From assembly GCF_900104965.1 (NCBI RefSeq), contig NZ_LT629757.1, forward strand, positions 744,001 through 808,000: a stretch of DNA of 64,000 nt, written 5' to 3'. This DNA is from Nocardioides scoriae. GTDB lineage: Bacteria; Actinomycetota; Actinomycetes; Propionibacteriales; Nocardioidaceae. The notes below the pieces were generated by a model. That model searched no databases, was not told where the DNA came from, and saw only the letters and a program-made list of their open reading frames with translations. Below, piece after piece: positions 39,360 to 47,345 of this stretch (position 1 is its first letter; each line of letters starts with the position of its first letter). A program made the position numbers and the translations under genes.

Positions 39360-39384
39360 GTGTCGGAGGTTGGTCGTGGGGTAC
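39360..39384 (+). promoter_or_regulatory. Candidate stress-sigma promoter of dps (GTGT-N15-GGGTAC)
   Basis: GTGT (39360-39363) and GGGTAC (39379-39384) are separated by 15 bases, close to the GTTT-N15-17-GGGTA pattern of SigF/SigB-type promoters in actinobacteria. A direct repeat AACACG (39395-39400, 39407-39412) follows in the leader, and AAGGA (39418-39422) is the ribosome binding site. Dps proteins are commonly under stress sigma factors; the assignment is tentative. Confidence 0.35.
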
Positions 39385-39432
39385 AAGATCGGGGAACACG
39401 AACCTCAACACGTTGCGAAGGATCTGTAGACC

Positions 39433-39978
39433 GTGACCGACATCAGCTACACCACCCCCGGCCTGACCACCGAGCAGAGCCAGCGCACGATCGAGCTCCT
39501 GCAGTACCGGCTGGCGGCGTACAACGACCTCCACCTGACGCTCAAGCACGTGCACTGGAACGTCGTGGGGCCCAACTTCATCGCCGTCCACGAGATGATC
39601 GACCCGCAGGTCGACCTGGTCCGCGGGTACGCCGACGAGGTCGCCGAGCGGATCGCGACCATGGGCGGCTCGCCCGGTGGCACCACCGGCGACATCGCCG
39701 CCGTGCGCGACTGGGACGACTACTCGCTGCGGCGCGACACCGTGGGCGCCCACCTCGGGGCCCTGGACGTCGTCTACCGCGGCGTCGTCACCTCCAACCG
39801 CGAGGGCATCGAGGAGACCGAGAAGCTCGACCCGGTCACCCAGGACATGCTGATCGCGCACACCGCGGAGCTGGAGAAGTTCCAGTGGTTCGTCCGCGCC
39901 CACCTGGAGAACAGCGGCGGCCAGCTCTCGACCACCGGAGCGACCTCCGAGACCGAGGCGGCCGACGCCTCCCGCTGA
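39433..39978 (+). CDS. dps: Dps-family DNA-binding / iron storage protein
   Basis: Ferritin-like protein that oxidises and stores iron and protects DNA under stress; 181 residues forming dodecamers in the family. The ferroxidase-site pattern HWNVVGPNFIAVHEMID followed by DEVAERI is intact. The C-terminal tail after about residue 160 is Ser/Thr/Glu-rich and lacks a Lys-rich DNA-binding tract. GTG start with AAGGA about 10 bases upstream. A strong hairpin begins 15 bases after its stop. Confidence 0.92.
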   Translation: MTDISYTTPGLTTEQSQRTIELLQYRLAAYNDLHLTLKHVHWNVVGPNFIAVHEMIDPQVDLVRGYADEVAERIATMGGSPGGTTGDIAAVRDWDDYSLRRDTVGAHLGALDVVYRGVVTSNREGIEETEKLDPVTQDMLIAHTAELEKFQWFVRAHLENSGGQLSTTGATSETEAADASR

Positions 39979-39992
39979 GCACCGCGCCACCT

Positions 39993-40021
39993 GGGTGTGG
40001 GGGCGTCCTGCCCCCACACCC
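39993..40021 (+). terminator. 12-bp perfect hairpin after dps, covering the next gene's start codon
   Basis: GGGTGTGGGGGC (39993-40004), loop GTCCT, GCCCCCACACCC (40010-40021). The stem is perfect over 12 bp. It sits where a dps terminator is expected, yet its left arm contains the GTG start codon (39995-39997) of the next reading frame, so it may also mask that start. Confidence 0.6.
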
Positions 40022-40738
40022 CTGGTGACCTGGGCCGGCGAGCGGGGCGTCGGGGAGCTCTTCGTCTCCGTCCCCCGCTCGCTGGGCTCGTCACCGGACC
40101 TTGTCTGGGTGCGCGAGGTGCATGACCTGGCCTCTGCCCGGGGCGTCCGGATCGCGGCGCTCGGCTCGGCCACGGAGTGGATCGACGACCCGCGCGCGGC
40201 GCTGGCCTGGCAGGCCGACGCCCTCGCCACGGGGTTGTTCGACGGGGTCCACCTCGACGTGGAGCCCTGGCTGCACCCGGCCTGGGACCGCGACCGCGCC
40301 CGCGTCGTCGTGGGCTACCTCCACCTGCTCGACCTGCTGGCGGAGGCCTCCGTCCGTCGCCTGGAGGTCGACGTCGCCTGGTGGGGCCACGAGGTCGCGA
40401 CGCCCGGCGGCGTCCCCCTCGACCGGGCCGTCGCGCAGCGGGTCGACGCGACCACCGCCATGGTCTACCGCGACACCGCCACCGGTCCCGACAGCGTCAC
40501 CGACCTGGGCCGGCACGTCCTGGCCACCGCCGCCGCCACCGGCACGCCGTGCCGGCTCGCCGTCGAGACGCGCTTCGTCGGCACGGACCCGGCCAGCCGC
40601 CGGCAGAGCTTCTGGGGACGGGACCAGCGCGTCCTCCACCAGGCCCTGGCCGCTGTCGACGTCGCGCTGCGCGACCACCCGTCGTACGCCGGGACGGCCG
40701 TGCACGACCACCGGGGCTGGACCGACCTGCCCCGCTGA
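39995..40738 (+). CDS. Hypothetical TIM-barrel-like protein (glycosidase-like), function unknown
   Basis: Protein of up to 247 residues. Alternating strands and helices (GVGELFVSVP, GVRIAALGSATEWIDDP, GVHLDVEPW, VRRLEVDVAWWG, ATTAMVYRD, TPCRLAVETRF) suggest a TIM barrel; HLDVEPW with Asp and Glu resembles the DxE active site of GH18/GH25-like folds. The segment just before the first start (TWVWGRP) still looks like family sequence, so the N-terminus is probably minimal. GTG 39995 is the first start after the upstream stop; GTG 40025 is an alternative. No signal peptide. Confidence 0.6.
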   Translation: MWGRPAPTPLVTWAGERGVGELFVSVPRSLGSSPDLVWVREVHDLASARGVRIAALGSATEWIDDPRAALAWQADALATGLFDGVHLDVEPWLHPAWDRDRARVVVGYLHLLDLLAEASVRRLEVDVAWWGHEVATPGGVPLDRAVAQRVDATTAMVYRDTATGPDSVTDLGRHVLATAAATGTPCRLAVETRFVGTDPASRRQSFWGRDQRVLHQALAAVDVALRDHPSYAGTAVHDHRGWTDLPR

Positions 40739-40739
40739 G

Positions 40740-40765
40740 GCGGGCGACCACGTGCGGTCGCCCGC
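40740..40765. terminator. Bidirectional terminator between convergent genes
   Basis: GCGGGCGACC (40740-40749), loop ACGTGC, GGTCGCCCGC (40756-40765): a perfect 10-bp stem directly after the stop at 40736-40738 and 20 bases before the gnd stop on the other strand. Confidence 0.7.
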
Positions 40766-40785
40766 TCCGGCGGACGCGTCGGGGC

Positions 40786-42243
40786 CTAGGCGTCCACCTC
40801 GGAGCGGTCGCCGGCCCACAGCGTGTGGAAGCTGCCCTCGCGGTCCACGCGCCCGTAGGTGTGGGCCCCGAAGTTGTCGCGCAGGCCCTGGATGAGCGCG
40901 GCCGGGAGCCGGTCGCGGCGCAGGGCGTCGAAGTACGACAGCGACGACGCGAACGCCGGGACCGGGATCCCGGCCTGCGTGGCGGCCACCACGACCCGGC
41001 GCCACCCGGCCTCGCCGTCCCGGAGCGCCTTGGAGAAGTACTCCTGCGTCATCAGGGTGGTCAGGTCCGGCTCGGCCTCGTAGGCCTCGCGGATCCGGTC
41101 GAGGAACTTGGCGCGGATGATGCAGCCGCCGCGCCAGATGGTGGCCAGGTCGCCGGGGGAGACGTCCCAGCCGTGCTGGTTGCTGCCCTCGGTGATCTGG
41201 TCGAAGCCCTGGGCGTAGGCGACCACCTTGGCGGCGTACAGCGCGGCGCGGACGTCCTCGACGAACTGCTCCTCGTCCTCGACGCCGGGGGTGTCGCTGG
41301 TCTGCGAGAAGACCGCCCGGGCGGCCTCGCGCTGCTCGACGTGGCCCGAGACGCTGCGGGCGAAGGTCGCCTCGGCGATGCCCGTGACGGGGACGCCGAG
41401 GTCGAGCGCGCTCTGCACGGTCCAGCGGCCGGTGCCCTTCTGCTCGGCGGCGTCCGCGACGACGTCGACGAAGGGTCGTCCGGTCGCCGCGTCGGTGTGG
41501 GCGAGCACGTCGGCGGTCATCTCGATGAGGAAGGAGTCGAGGTCGCCCTCGTTCCACTCCCGGAAGACGTCGGCCAGCTCGGCGGGCTCGCGGCCCAGGA
41601 TGTTGCGCAGCACGTCGTACGCCTCGGCGATGAGCTGCATGTCGGCGTACTCGATGCCGTTGTGGACCATCTTGACGAAGTGGCCGGCGCCGTCGGGCCC
41701 GACGTGGGTGGCGCAGGGCGTGCCGTCGACGAGCGCGGCGATGTCCTCGACGATGGGGCCCAGCGTCTCGTAGGCGTGCTCGGAGCCGCCGACCATGATC
41801 GAGGGGCCGTTGAGCGCGCCCTCCTCGCCGCCCGAGACGCCCATGCCGACGAAGTGCAGCCCGCGCTCCTCCAGCGCCTGCTGTCGGCGCAGCGTGTCCT
41901 CGAAGTGGGCGTTGCCCGCGTCGACGACGATGTCGCCCTCGTCGAGCAGGGGCGTCAGCTCGTCGATGACCGCGTCGGTCGCCTCGCCGGCCTTGACCAT
42001 GATGATGACCGCGCGGGGCTGCTTGATGCTCGCCACGAAGTCGGCCATCGACTCGGAGCCGACGAAGTCGCCCTCGTCGCCGTGGTCCTCCAGCAGCGAG
42101 GTCATCTTCTCGGTGGAGCGGTTGTGGACGGCGATGGTGTGGCCGTGCCGGGCGATGTTGCGGGCCAGGTTGCGGCCCATGACCGCCAGACCGGTGAGGC
42201 CGATGTCGGCGGTGGGCTCGGTCGGGGTGTCGGTCGTGCTCAC
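40786..42243 (-). CDS. gnd: NADP-dependent 6-phosphogluconate dehydrogenase
   Basis: Oxidative decarboxylation of 6-phosphogluconate to ribulose-5-phosphate in the pentose phosphate pathway, 485 residues (long form). It has the NADP-binding GLTGLAVMGRNLARNIARHG, VHNRSTEK, the substrate-binding GMGVSGGEEGALNGPSIM, catalytic Lys in HFVKMVHNGIEYADMQLI and the C-terminal LRDNFGAHTYGRVD. GTG 42243 with GGAGG about 8 bases upstream. A TAGGGT on the minus strand (42326-42321) is a likely -10, giving a leader of about 70 nt. Confidence 0.96.
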   Translation of the reverse strand: MSTTDTPTEPTADIGLTGLAVMGRNLARNIARHGHTIAVHNRSTEKMTSLLEDHGDEGDFVGSESMADFVASIKQPRAVIIMVKAGEATDAVIDELTPLLDEGDIVVDAGNAHFEDTLRRQQALEERGLHFVGMGVSGGEEGALNGPSIMVGGSEHAYETLGPIVEDIAALVDGTPCATHVGPDGAGHFVKMVHNGIEYADMQLIAEAYDVLRNILGREPAELADVFREWNEGDLDSFLIEMTADVLAHTDAATGRPFVDVVADAAEQKGTGRWTVQSALDLGVPVTGIAEATFARSVSGHVEQREAARAVFSQTSDTPGVEDEEQFVEDVRAALYAAKVVAYAQGFDQITEGSNQHGWDVSPGDLATIWRGGCIIRAKFLDRIREAYEAEPDLTTLMTQEYFSKALRDGEAGWRRVVVAATQAGIPVPAFASSLSYFDALRRDRLPAALIQGLRDNFGAHTYGRVDREGSFHTLWAGDRSEVDA

Positions 42244-42320
42244 GGGGTGGGCCTCCTGCGTGGGACGGGTGGGACGGGGTGGGCAGCGTGCGCTCCCGGG
42301 GTGCCTCGCGGCCCCTCCCG

Positions 42321-42326
42321 ACCCTA
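42321..42326 (-). promoter_or_regulatory. Probable -10 element of gnd (TAGGGT)
   Basis: TAGGGT read on the minus strand, about 78 bases before the gnd GTG. The intervening leader contains a short tandem GTGGGACGGG-like repeat (42260-42282, plus-strand reading) and then GGAGG. Confidence 0.35.
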
Positions 42327-42402
42327 GGCCGGTGCTGGTGGCGCTGGGCGCGGCGCAGCCCCCGACGTACCCCGGGCCGGGACGGGAAAACCGGTCGACG
42401 CG

Positions 42403-42677
42403 GTGCCCGTGGCCGAGGACGCTGGGCGGGTGGAGCTCCGGTGGTACGACGCCGACGACGCCGTCGCGGTGGCGGCGGCCACCGAGGTGCTCGAGGCCGC
42501 GCGGGCCGTCGACTCGCCCTGGCTGCCGCCCACGACCCGCCACCGGCACGCGCGGGTGGTGCGTCACGGCGCCGGCGGTGATCTCGAGCAGCACGCGCTG
42601 GCCCGCGACTGTGGTCGCGTCGTGGGCGTCGCCGCCCTCGACCAGGCCGCGAGCTGTCCTACCAGCGCCGGCTCTGA
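42403..42677 (+). pseudogene. Truncated GNAT N-acetyltransferase (N-terminal fragment)
   Basis: From GTG 42403 the frame reads like the N-terminal half of a GNAT enzyme (VELRWYDADDAVAVAAA, ARAVDSPWLPPTT, RVVRHGAGGDLEQHALARD, RVVGVAAL). After residue about 75 the resemblance stops. A different frame from 42651 reads ELSYQRRL then TGA, which looks like the continuation of the family strand (usually VAALELPSY), so a frameshift followed by deletion of the C-terminal acetyl-CoA-binding half is likely. The fragment abuts the end of the ssuD gene at 42688. It should be inactive. Confidence 0.5.
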
Positions 42678-42687
42678 GCCGGGCGGC

Positions 42688-43824
42688 TCAGACCAGCAGG
42701 CCCTGCTGGCGCAGCACCGGCATCACGCCCTCGGCGAACCAGTAGGCCTCCTCGACGTGGGGGTAGCCCGACAGCACGAACTCGTCGATGCCCAGCGCGG
42801 CGTACTCCGCGATCGACGACGCCACCTCCTCGTGGCTGCCCACCAGCGCGGTGCCCGCGCCCCCGCGCACCAGCCCCACGCCGGCCCACAGGCCGGGGTG
42901 GATCTCGAGGTCGTGCGCGTCGGCGTACGTCGTGCCGCCGTGCAGGGCCCGCATCCGCTGCTGGCCCACGGACTGGCTGGCGCTGAGCGCCTCCTGGGCC
43001 TTGGCGACGTCGGCCGGGTCGAGCTCGGACAGCATCCGCTGCGCCACCGCCCATGCCTCCTCGGTGGTGTCGCGGGTGATGACGTGCAGCCGGATGCCGA
43101 AGCGCAGGCTGCGGCCGGCCTCCTTGGCGAGCCCCCGCATCCAGTCGAGCTTCTCCGCGACGGCCGAGGGCGGCTCGCCCCAGGTCAGGTAGACGTCGAC
43201 GTGCTGGGCCGCGACCGGTCCGGCCGGCGCCGAGGAGCCGCCGAAGTAGAGCTTCGGCAGCGGGTCGGGCACCTCGCGGACGCGGGCGTCGGTGACGTCG
43301 TAGAAGTCACCCGCGAAGTCGACCCCCGCGGGGTCCCAGGCGCCCCGCAGCACGGTGAGGAACTCGTCGGTGCGGGCGTAGCGCTCCGCCGAGCCGAAGT
43401 CGGCGGGGTCGCCGAACCGGCGCTGCTCGGCGGGCTCGCCACCGGTGACGATGTTGAGCAGCAGCCGCCCCCCGGAGATCCGCTGGTACGTCGAGGCCAT
43501 CTGGGCGGCCAGCGTGGGCGACACCGAGCCCGGTCGGAAGGCGACCAGGAACTTCAGCCGCTCGGTCTCGCGCAGCAGCGCGGCCGTGGTCAGCCAGGCG
43601 TCCTCGCACCAGGTGCCGGTCGGGGTCAGCACCCCGGTGAAGCCGAGCAGCTCGGCGGTGCGGGCGACCTGGGCGAGGTAGTCGATGGTCGGCGGCCGGA
43701 ACTGCGAGGCCGACCCGACCGCCCCCGGGCCCTGGCCGATCCCGCGGGGCACCGAGTGCCCCCCGCCGACCAGGCTGCGTCCGTCGCCCGTGGTGGGCAG
43801 GAACCAGTGGAGCTCCAGGCTCAT
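42688..43824 (-). CDS. ssuD: Alkanesulfonate monooxygenase (SsuD-like, FMNH2-dependent)
   Basis: Luciferase-like flavin-dependent monooxygenase that releases sulfite from alkanesulfonates, 378 residues. It begins LELHWFLPTTGDGR, has GFTGVLTPTGTWCEDAWLTTAALL (Cys at the SsuD-typical position), RLKFLVAFRPGSVSPTLAAQMA, RLLLNIVTGGEP, and a C-terminal SGYPHVEEAYWFAEGVMPVL. It needs a flavin reductase; one is encoded at 35707 but is not adjacent. ATG overlaps the ssuA stop (ATGA). It is last in the ssuC-B-A-D operon. Confidence 0.92.
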   Translation of the reverse strand: MSLELHWFLPTTGDGRSLVGGGHSVPRGIGQGPGAVGSASQFRPPTIDYLAQVARTAELLGFTGVLTPTGTWCEDAWLTTAALLRETERLKFLVAFRPGSVSPTLAAQMASTYQRISGGRLLLNIVTGGEPAEQRRFGDPADFGSAERYARTDEFLTVLRGAWDPAGVDFAGDFYDVTDARVREVPDPLPKLYFGGSSAPAGPVAAQHVDVYLTWGEPPSAVAEKLDWMRGLAKEAGRSLRFGIRLHVITRDTTEEAWAVAQRMLSELDPADVAKAQEALSASQSVGQQRMRALHGGTTYADAHDLEIHPGLWAGVGLVRGGAGTALVGSHEEVASSIAEYAALGIDEFVLSGYPHVEEAYWFAEGVMPVLRQQGLLV

Positions 43825-44852
43825 GCGTCGTCCTCCGCCGTGCTCGTGGCCTTCTCGACGTCGTCGTTGAAGTCGGTGACGAACCAGTCCGACAGCGTCG
43901 GGTCGGCCGTCAACTGCCCCTGCTCCGCGAACGCGTCCCACATCTCCTGCTCGGAGGCGATCACCTCGTCGTCGATGGGCAGCGGCGTGTAGCTGCGCTG
44001 CTCGACCGCGCGGTCGGTGATGGCCGTCGACAGGCCGGTCTCCTCGGCCCACGTCCTCGACCACTCCGACTTGTGCTCGGCGGCCCACACCTGGGCGCCG
44101 GCCAGCCGGCCCAGGAAGTCACGCAGGGCGGCGCGGGTGGCCTTGTCCTCGAGGGCCTCGTCGCCCGCGACCTGGAAGGCCAGGCCGTTGACCAGGCCCT
44201 TGCCGTCGGAGAGCACGGTGGCACCGGTGTCCAGCTCGGCCTGCGAGGTGAACGGGTCCCAGATCGCCCAGGCGTCGACCGAGCCGCCCTTGAAGGCGGC
44301 CAGCGCCTCGGAGGGCTGCAGGTAGACCGGCTCCACGTCGCTGAACGACAGTCCGGCGTCGTCGAGCTGGGCGAGCAGGTTGTAGTTGGCCGAGCTGCCC
44401 TTGGCCACGGCGACCTTCTTGCCCTCCAGGTCCGCGACGTCGGTGAGGCTCGACCCCTTCGGGACCAGGATGGCGTCGCCGGTGGCGCCCTGGGAGTACG
44501 CCGAGACGACCTTGAGCTTCTTGCCCTGGTCGATGGCGAACAGCGGCGGGGTGTTGCCGACGCCGCCCACGTCCACGGCGCCGCTGCTCACTGCCTCGAG
44601 GAGCGGCGGCCCGGACGTGAAGGGCTTCCACTCGACGTCGTAGGGCAGGTCGTCGAGCTCGCCCGCGGCGCTCAGCAGCGCCTGGGAGCCACCCTTCTGG
44701 TCGCCCACGGTCAGGGTCACCTTGGAGAGGTCGACCGTGCCGTCGTCGCGCACGGCGTCGGCGTTGTCGGAGCCGCCGCAGCCGCCCAGGCCGAGGGTGA
44801 CGGCGAGGAGCGCGGCGGCGAGGCCCGCGCGGGCCGGTCGGGTCAGTCTCAC
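43821..44852 (-). CDS. ssuA: Sulfonate ABC transporter substrate-binding lipoprotein
   Basis: Extracellular binding protein of the NMT1/SsuA type, 343 residues. The signal peptide ends in lipobox LGLGGC near residue 23. The mature part shows VTLTVGDQKGGSQALLSAAG, FTSGPPLLEAVSSGAVDVGGVGNTPPLFA and ILVPKGSSLTDVADLEGKKVAVAKGS, typical of sulfonate and nitrate/taurine binding proteins. GTG 44852 is chosen because AGGAGAG precedes it and the signal peptide begins there. GTGA overlap with the ssuB stop. Confidence 0.92.
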   Translation of the reverse strand: MRLTRPARAGLAAALLAVTLGLGGCGGSDNADAVRDDGTVDLSKVTLTVGDQKGGSQALLSAAGELDDLPYDVEWKPFTSGPPLLEAVSSGAVDVGGVGNTPPLFAIDQGKKLKVVSAYSQGATGDAILVPKGSSLTDVADLEGKKVAVAKGSSANYNLLAQLDDAGLSFSDVEPVYLQPSEALAAFKGGSVDAWAIWDPFTSQAELDTGATVLSDGKGLVNGLAFQVAGDEALEDKATRAALRDFLGRLAGAQVWAAEHKSEWSRTWAEETGLSTAITDRAVEQRSYTPLPIDDEVIASEQEMWDAFAEQGQLTADPTLSDWFVTDFNDDVEKATSTAEDDA

Positions 44853-45676
44853 GATGCTCTCTCCTGGGGACGGGGACGGGAGGTGGTGCGGTCGAGGGCG
44901 GCCGGGTCGGGCTCGGCTCCCTCGTGCACGCCGAGGACGGCGAGCAGCTCGGTGCGCAGCTCGTGCAGCGCAGCGGGGTCGCGGGGGCGGTCGACGTCGA
45001 CGCGGCTCTCGTGCCGGATCCGGCCGCCGTCGACGACCAGGACGCGGTCGGCGAGCTTGAGGGTCTCGTCGACGTCGTGCGTCACGAGCAGCACGGCGGG
45101 CCGGTGCTCGCGCCACAGCGCGAGCACCAGGTCGTGCATCTCGATGCGCGTCAGGGCGTCCAGGGCGCTGAAGGGCTCGTCGAGCAGCAGCAGGCCGGGG
45201 GCGCTGACGAGGGCACGGGCGAGGGACGCGCGCTGGGCCTGGCCGCCCGAGAGGGTCACCGGCCAGACGTCGTGCTTGTCGCCGAGCCCGACCTCGTCGA
45301 GCGTCTCGCGCGCCCGCTGGCGCCGCGAGGCCCGGCTGCCGGAGCGCAGCGCGAGGGCGACGTTGTCGGCCACCCGCCGCCAGGGGAACAGGCGCGGCTC
45401 CTGGAAGGCGACCGAGACGGTGCCGTCGATCTCGGCGGTGCCCTCGGTGACCGGGTCGAGCCCGGCGAGCGTCCGCAGCAGGGTCGACTTGCCCGACCCG
45501 CTGCGTCCCAGGAGGGCGACGAGCTCGCCGGGGGCGATGTCGAGGTCGAGGTCGTCGAGGACCACGTGGTCGCCGAAGGCGCGCCGCAGGCCGCGGACGC
45601 GGACGGTGGGGCCCGACGGGTCACCGTCCGGTCGGGCGAGGTCGGTGGTGGCGGGGTGGATCAGCCGTGTCGCCAT
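44849..45676 (-). CDS. ssuB: Sulfonate ABC transporter ATPase
   Basis: ATPase of the sulfonate importer, 275 residues. It has Walker [13 protein letters not shown]-loop AFQEPRLFPWRRV, signature LSGGQAQRASLARAL, Walker B LLLLDEPFSALD and the switch His in VLLVTHDVDE. The ATG lies inside the end of ssuC (16-base overlap) and its stop overlaps the ssuA GTG. The C-terminal extension of about 60 residues after the core is Arg/Asp/Pro-rich. Confidence 0.93.
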   Translation of the reverse strand: MATRLIHPATTDLARPDGDPSGPTVRVRGLRRAFGDHVVLDDLDLDIAPGELVALLGRSGSGKSTLLRTLAGLDPVTEGTAEIDGTVSVAFQEPRLFPWRRVADNVALALRSGSRASRRQRARETLDEVGLGDKHDVWPVTLSGGQAQRASLARALVSAPGLLLLDEPFSALDALTRIEMHDLVLALWREHRPAVLLVTHDVDETLKLADRVLVVDGGRIRHESRVDVDRPRDPAALHELRTELLAVLGVHEGAEPDPAALDRTTSRPRPQERAS

Positions 45677-46506
45677 GCGAGGGCCTTCCTCTCGATGGAG
45701 CGGACGAGCGAGTCGGTGGCCAGCCCCAGCAGGCTGTAGACCACGAGGCCGCCGACGACGACGTCGGTGCGGCCGAAGGAGGCGGCGTCGGAGACGAGGT
45801 AGCCGATGCCGCTGGTGGCGTTGATCTGCTCGGCCACGATGAGCGAGAGCCAGGCGACGCCCAGGCTGAGCCGCAGGCCCACCAGCGCCGAGGGCAGGGC
45901 GCCCGGCGCCACGACGTGCCGGATCCGCTCGGTCCAGCTCAGCCGCAGCGCCCGGGCCGCGTCGATCATCTTCGGGTCGACACCCCGGATGCCTGCCACG
46001 GTGTTGACGTAGAGCGGGAACGCGACGCCGAGCGCGATCAGCGCGATCTTGGGCGACTCGTCGATGCCCAGCCACAGCACCAGGAGCGGCAGCAGCCCGA
46101 AGTGGGGCACGGTCCGCAGCATCTGCATCGGGGGGTCGATCGCGTCGTCGCCGATCCGCGAGAGCCCGGCCACCGCTGCCAGGGCGAGGGCGATCGCGGC
46201 ACCGAGGACGAACCCGATCGCGACCCGCTGCAGCGAGATGGCCGTGGCGTCCTGGAGCGTGCCCTTGCGCCACTCCTCGGCCATGGCCTCGAAGATCTGC
46301 AGGGGCGGGGCGAGCTTGTCCTCGGGGAGGACGCCGGTGGCCGAGGCGAGCTGCCACAGGGCGAGCAGGACGAGCGGGCTGACGGCGCGGCGCAGCGCGG
46401 CGGATCCCCGGCGGGGCCGTCGTGGGCGGCGTCCCGAGGGGGTCGCGGCCACGCCGGCTGCCGCCGGGACGCCGGTGGCGTCGACGGGGGATGCGGTGCT
46501 GGACAT
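45661..46506 (-). CDS. ssuC: Sulfonate ABC transporter permease
   Basis: Permease of the SsuC/TauC type, 281 residues. After a Pro/Ala/Arg-rich cytoplasmic N-terminus of about 40 residues come six hydrophobic segments and the EAA-like loop (DAARALRLSWTERIRHVVAPGALP). First gene of ssuC-ssuB-ssuA-ssuD. ATG 46506 has GGGTGG 5-10 bases upstream. An AT-rich palindrome is just before it. Confidence 0.92.
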   Translation of the reverse strand: MSSTASPVDATGVPAAAGVAATPSGRRPRRPRRGSAALRRAVSPLVLLALWQLASATGVLPEDKLAPPLQIFEAMAEEWRKGTLQDATAISLQRVAIGFVLGAAIALALAAVAGLSRIGDDAIDPPMQMLRTVPHFGLLPLLVLWLGIDESPKIALIALGVAFPLYVNTVAGIRGVDPKMIDAARALRLSWTERIRHVVAPGALPSALVGLRLSLGVAWLSLIVAEQINATSGIGYLVSDAASFGRTDVVVGGLVVYSLLGLATDSLVRSIERKALAWRHG

Positions 46507-46528
46507 GGGTCCACCCTGCACCAAAGTC

Positions 46529-46553
46529 GTCTAGAACCAGTAATTGACTAGAC
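46529..46553. promoter_or_regulatory. AT-rich palindrome upstream of the ssu operon (GTCTAG-N13-CTAGAC)
   Basis: GTCTAG (46529-46534) and CTAGAC (46548-46553) are perfect inverted arms with a 13-base AT-rich spacer (AACCAGTAATTGA), 23 bases before the ssuC ATG. In this very GC-rich sequence the stretch 46522-46555 is conspicuously AT-rich. It is the obvious candidate operator/promoter for sulfur-responsive control of ssu; the regulator cannot be named. Confidence 0.5.
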
Positions 46554-46589
46554 TTTGAGACGAGACGTGTCGGCGTTCGCCGCGTGCTA

Positions 46590-46609
46590 CTTGGGGGTCA
46601 GCCCCCGAG
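46590..46609. terminator. Terminator-like hairpin at the end of the small membrane protein gene
   Basis: CTTGGGGG (46590-46597), loop TCAG, CCCCCGAG (46602-46609): eight pairs including one G-U. The stop codon of the small gene (46598-46600) lies in the loop. Confidence 0.45.
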
Positions 46610-46786
46610 GGAGCTGAAGCCGTTCGGACCGCGGACGTCGGCGTCCACACCCGCCTGTCGCACGGCGTCGTGCTGGTGGCGGTCACCCTCACCCGCGCGC
46701 CGGCCGCTGCGGCGCTCGCGGACGTAGAGCACGGCCACGACGGCGATCGCGAGCACCCACAGGGCGATCCAGGACCACGTCGGCAT
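46598..46786 (-). CDS. Small membrane protein, function unknown
   Basis: Protein of 62 residues: one membrane helix near the N-terminus (TWSWIALWVLAIAVVAVLYVRE) followed by a basic and hydrophilic tail rich in Arg, Gly and Asp. ATG 46786 has GGAGAGGAG 6-14 bases upstream, a better start than the upstream in-frame ATG. Not recognised as a family; the good ribosome binding site and membrane helix support a real gene. Confidence 0.6.
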   Translation of the reverse strand: MPTWSWIALWVLAIAVVAVLYVRERRSGRRAGEGDRHQHDAVRQAGVDADVRGPNGFSSLGG

Positions 46787-46852
46787 GGTGGCTCCTCTCC
46801 GAGGCCCCCGCGGTGGGGTCACCGTGACCCTAGCCGGGCGCGGGGTCGCGGC

Positions 46853-47260
46853 CTAGCGCCTCACGAGGCGGGTCATCGCCAGCCGGGCGAGCGGCGCGTA
46901 GGCCACCACCACGGGCGCGGGTCCCGTCACGTGCAGCCAGGTGGCCGAGCCGTCGCCGTGGGCCTCCACGCCGTGCTCCAGGTGCAGCCGCACCAGGCCG
47001 AGGGGCGCGAGCCGGACCTGCCACGTCCAGGTGCGGGTGGGCTCGTCGACCTCCAGCACCTCGAACGGCACCCCGAGGGTGGGGTGGGGGAGCAGTCCCG
47101 CCCGCACGGTGCCCCTCGCCCCGGCGCTCAGACGTGTCATCGCGGTGTCCACGCGCTGGATCTGCGGCGACCAGGTCGACCACAGGGCGGGGTCGGCGTA
47201 CCGCTCCCACGCGAGGTCGACGGGGGCGTCCCCCTGGACGCGCACGGTCACCGATGCCAT
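46853..47260 (-). CDS. SRPBCC-fold (polyketide cyclase-like) protein
   Basis: START/SRPBCC ligand-binding fold, 135 residues: SVTVRVQGDAPVDLAWERYADPALWSTWSPQIQRVD is the family N-terminus, and VPFEVLEVDEPTRTWTWQVRL and ATWLHVTGP are later strands. Ligand unknown. On the minus strand TACCGT ends seven bases before the ATG, so a leaderless transcript is likely. Divergent from a second SRPBCC gene at 47346. Confidence 0.78.
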   Translation of the reverse strand: MASVTVRVQGDAPVDLAWERYADPALWSTWSPQIQRVDTAMTRLSAGARGTVRAGLLPHPTLGVPFEVLEVDEPTRTWTWQVRLAPLGLVRLHLEHGVEAHGDGSATWLHVTGPAPVVVAYAPLARLAMTRLVRR

Positions 47261-47345
47261 GTCCGCGACGGTACGTCGCGGGCCGTGACGGACGGGTCGC
47301 TAGGTTGGGCCGAGCGCGCGACGCGCGCCGACGACGAGGAGTTCG

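Noticed and set aside
42259..42282. Tandem repeat in the gnd leader (GTGGGACGGG-like)
   Set aside because: Only two imperfect short copies in G-rich DNA, so it is likely to arise by chance.
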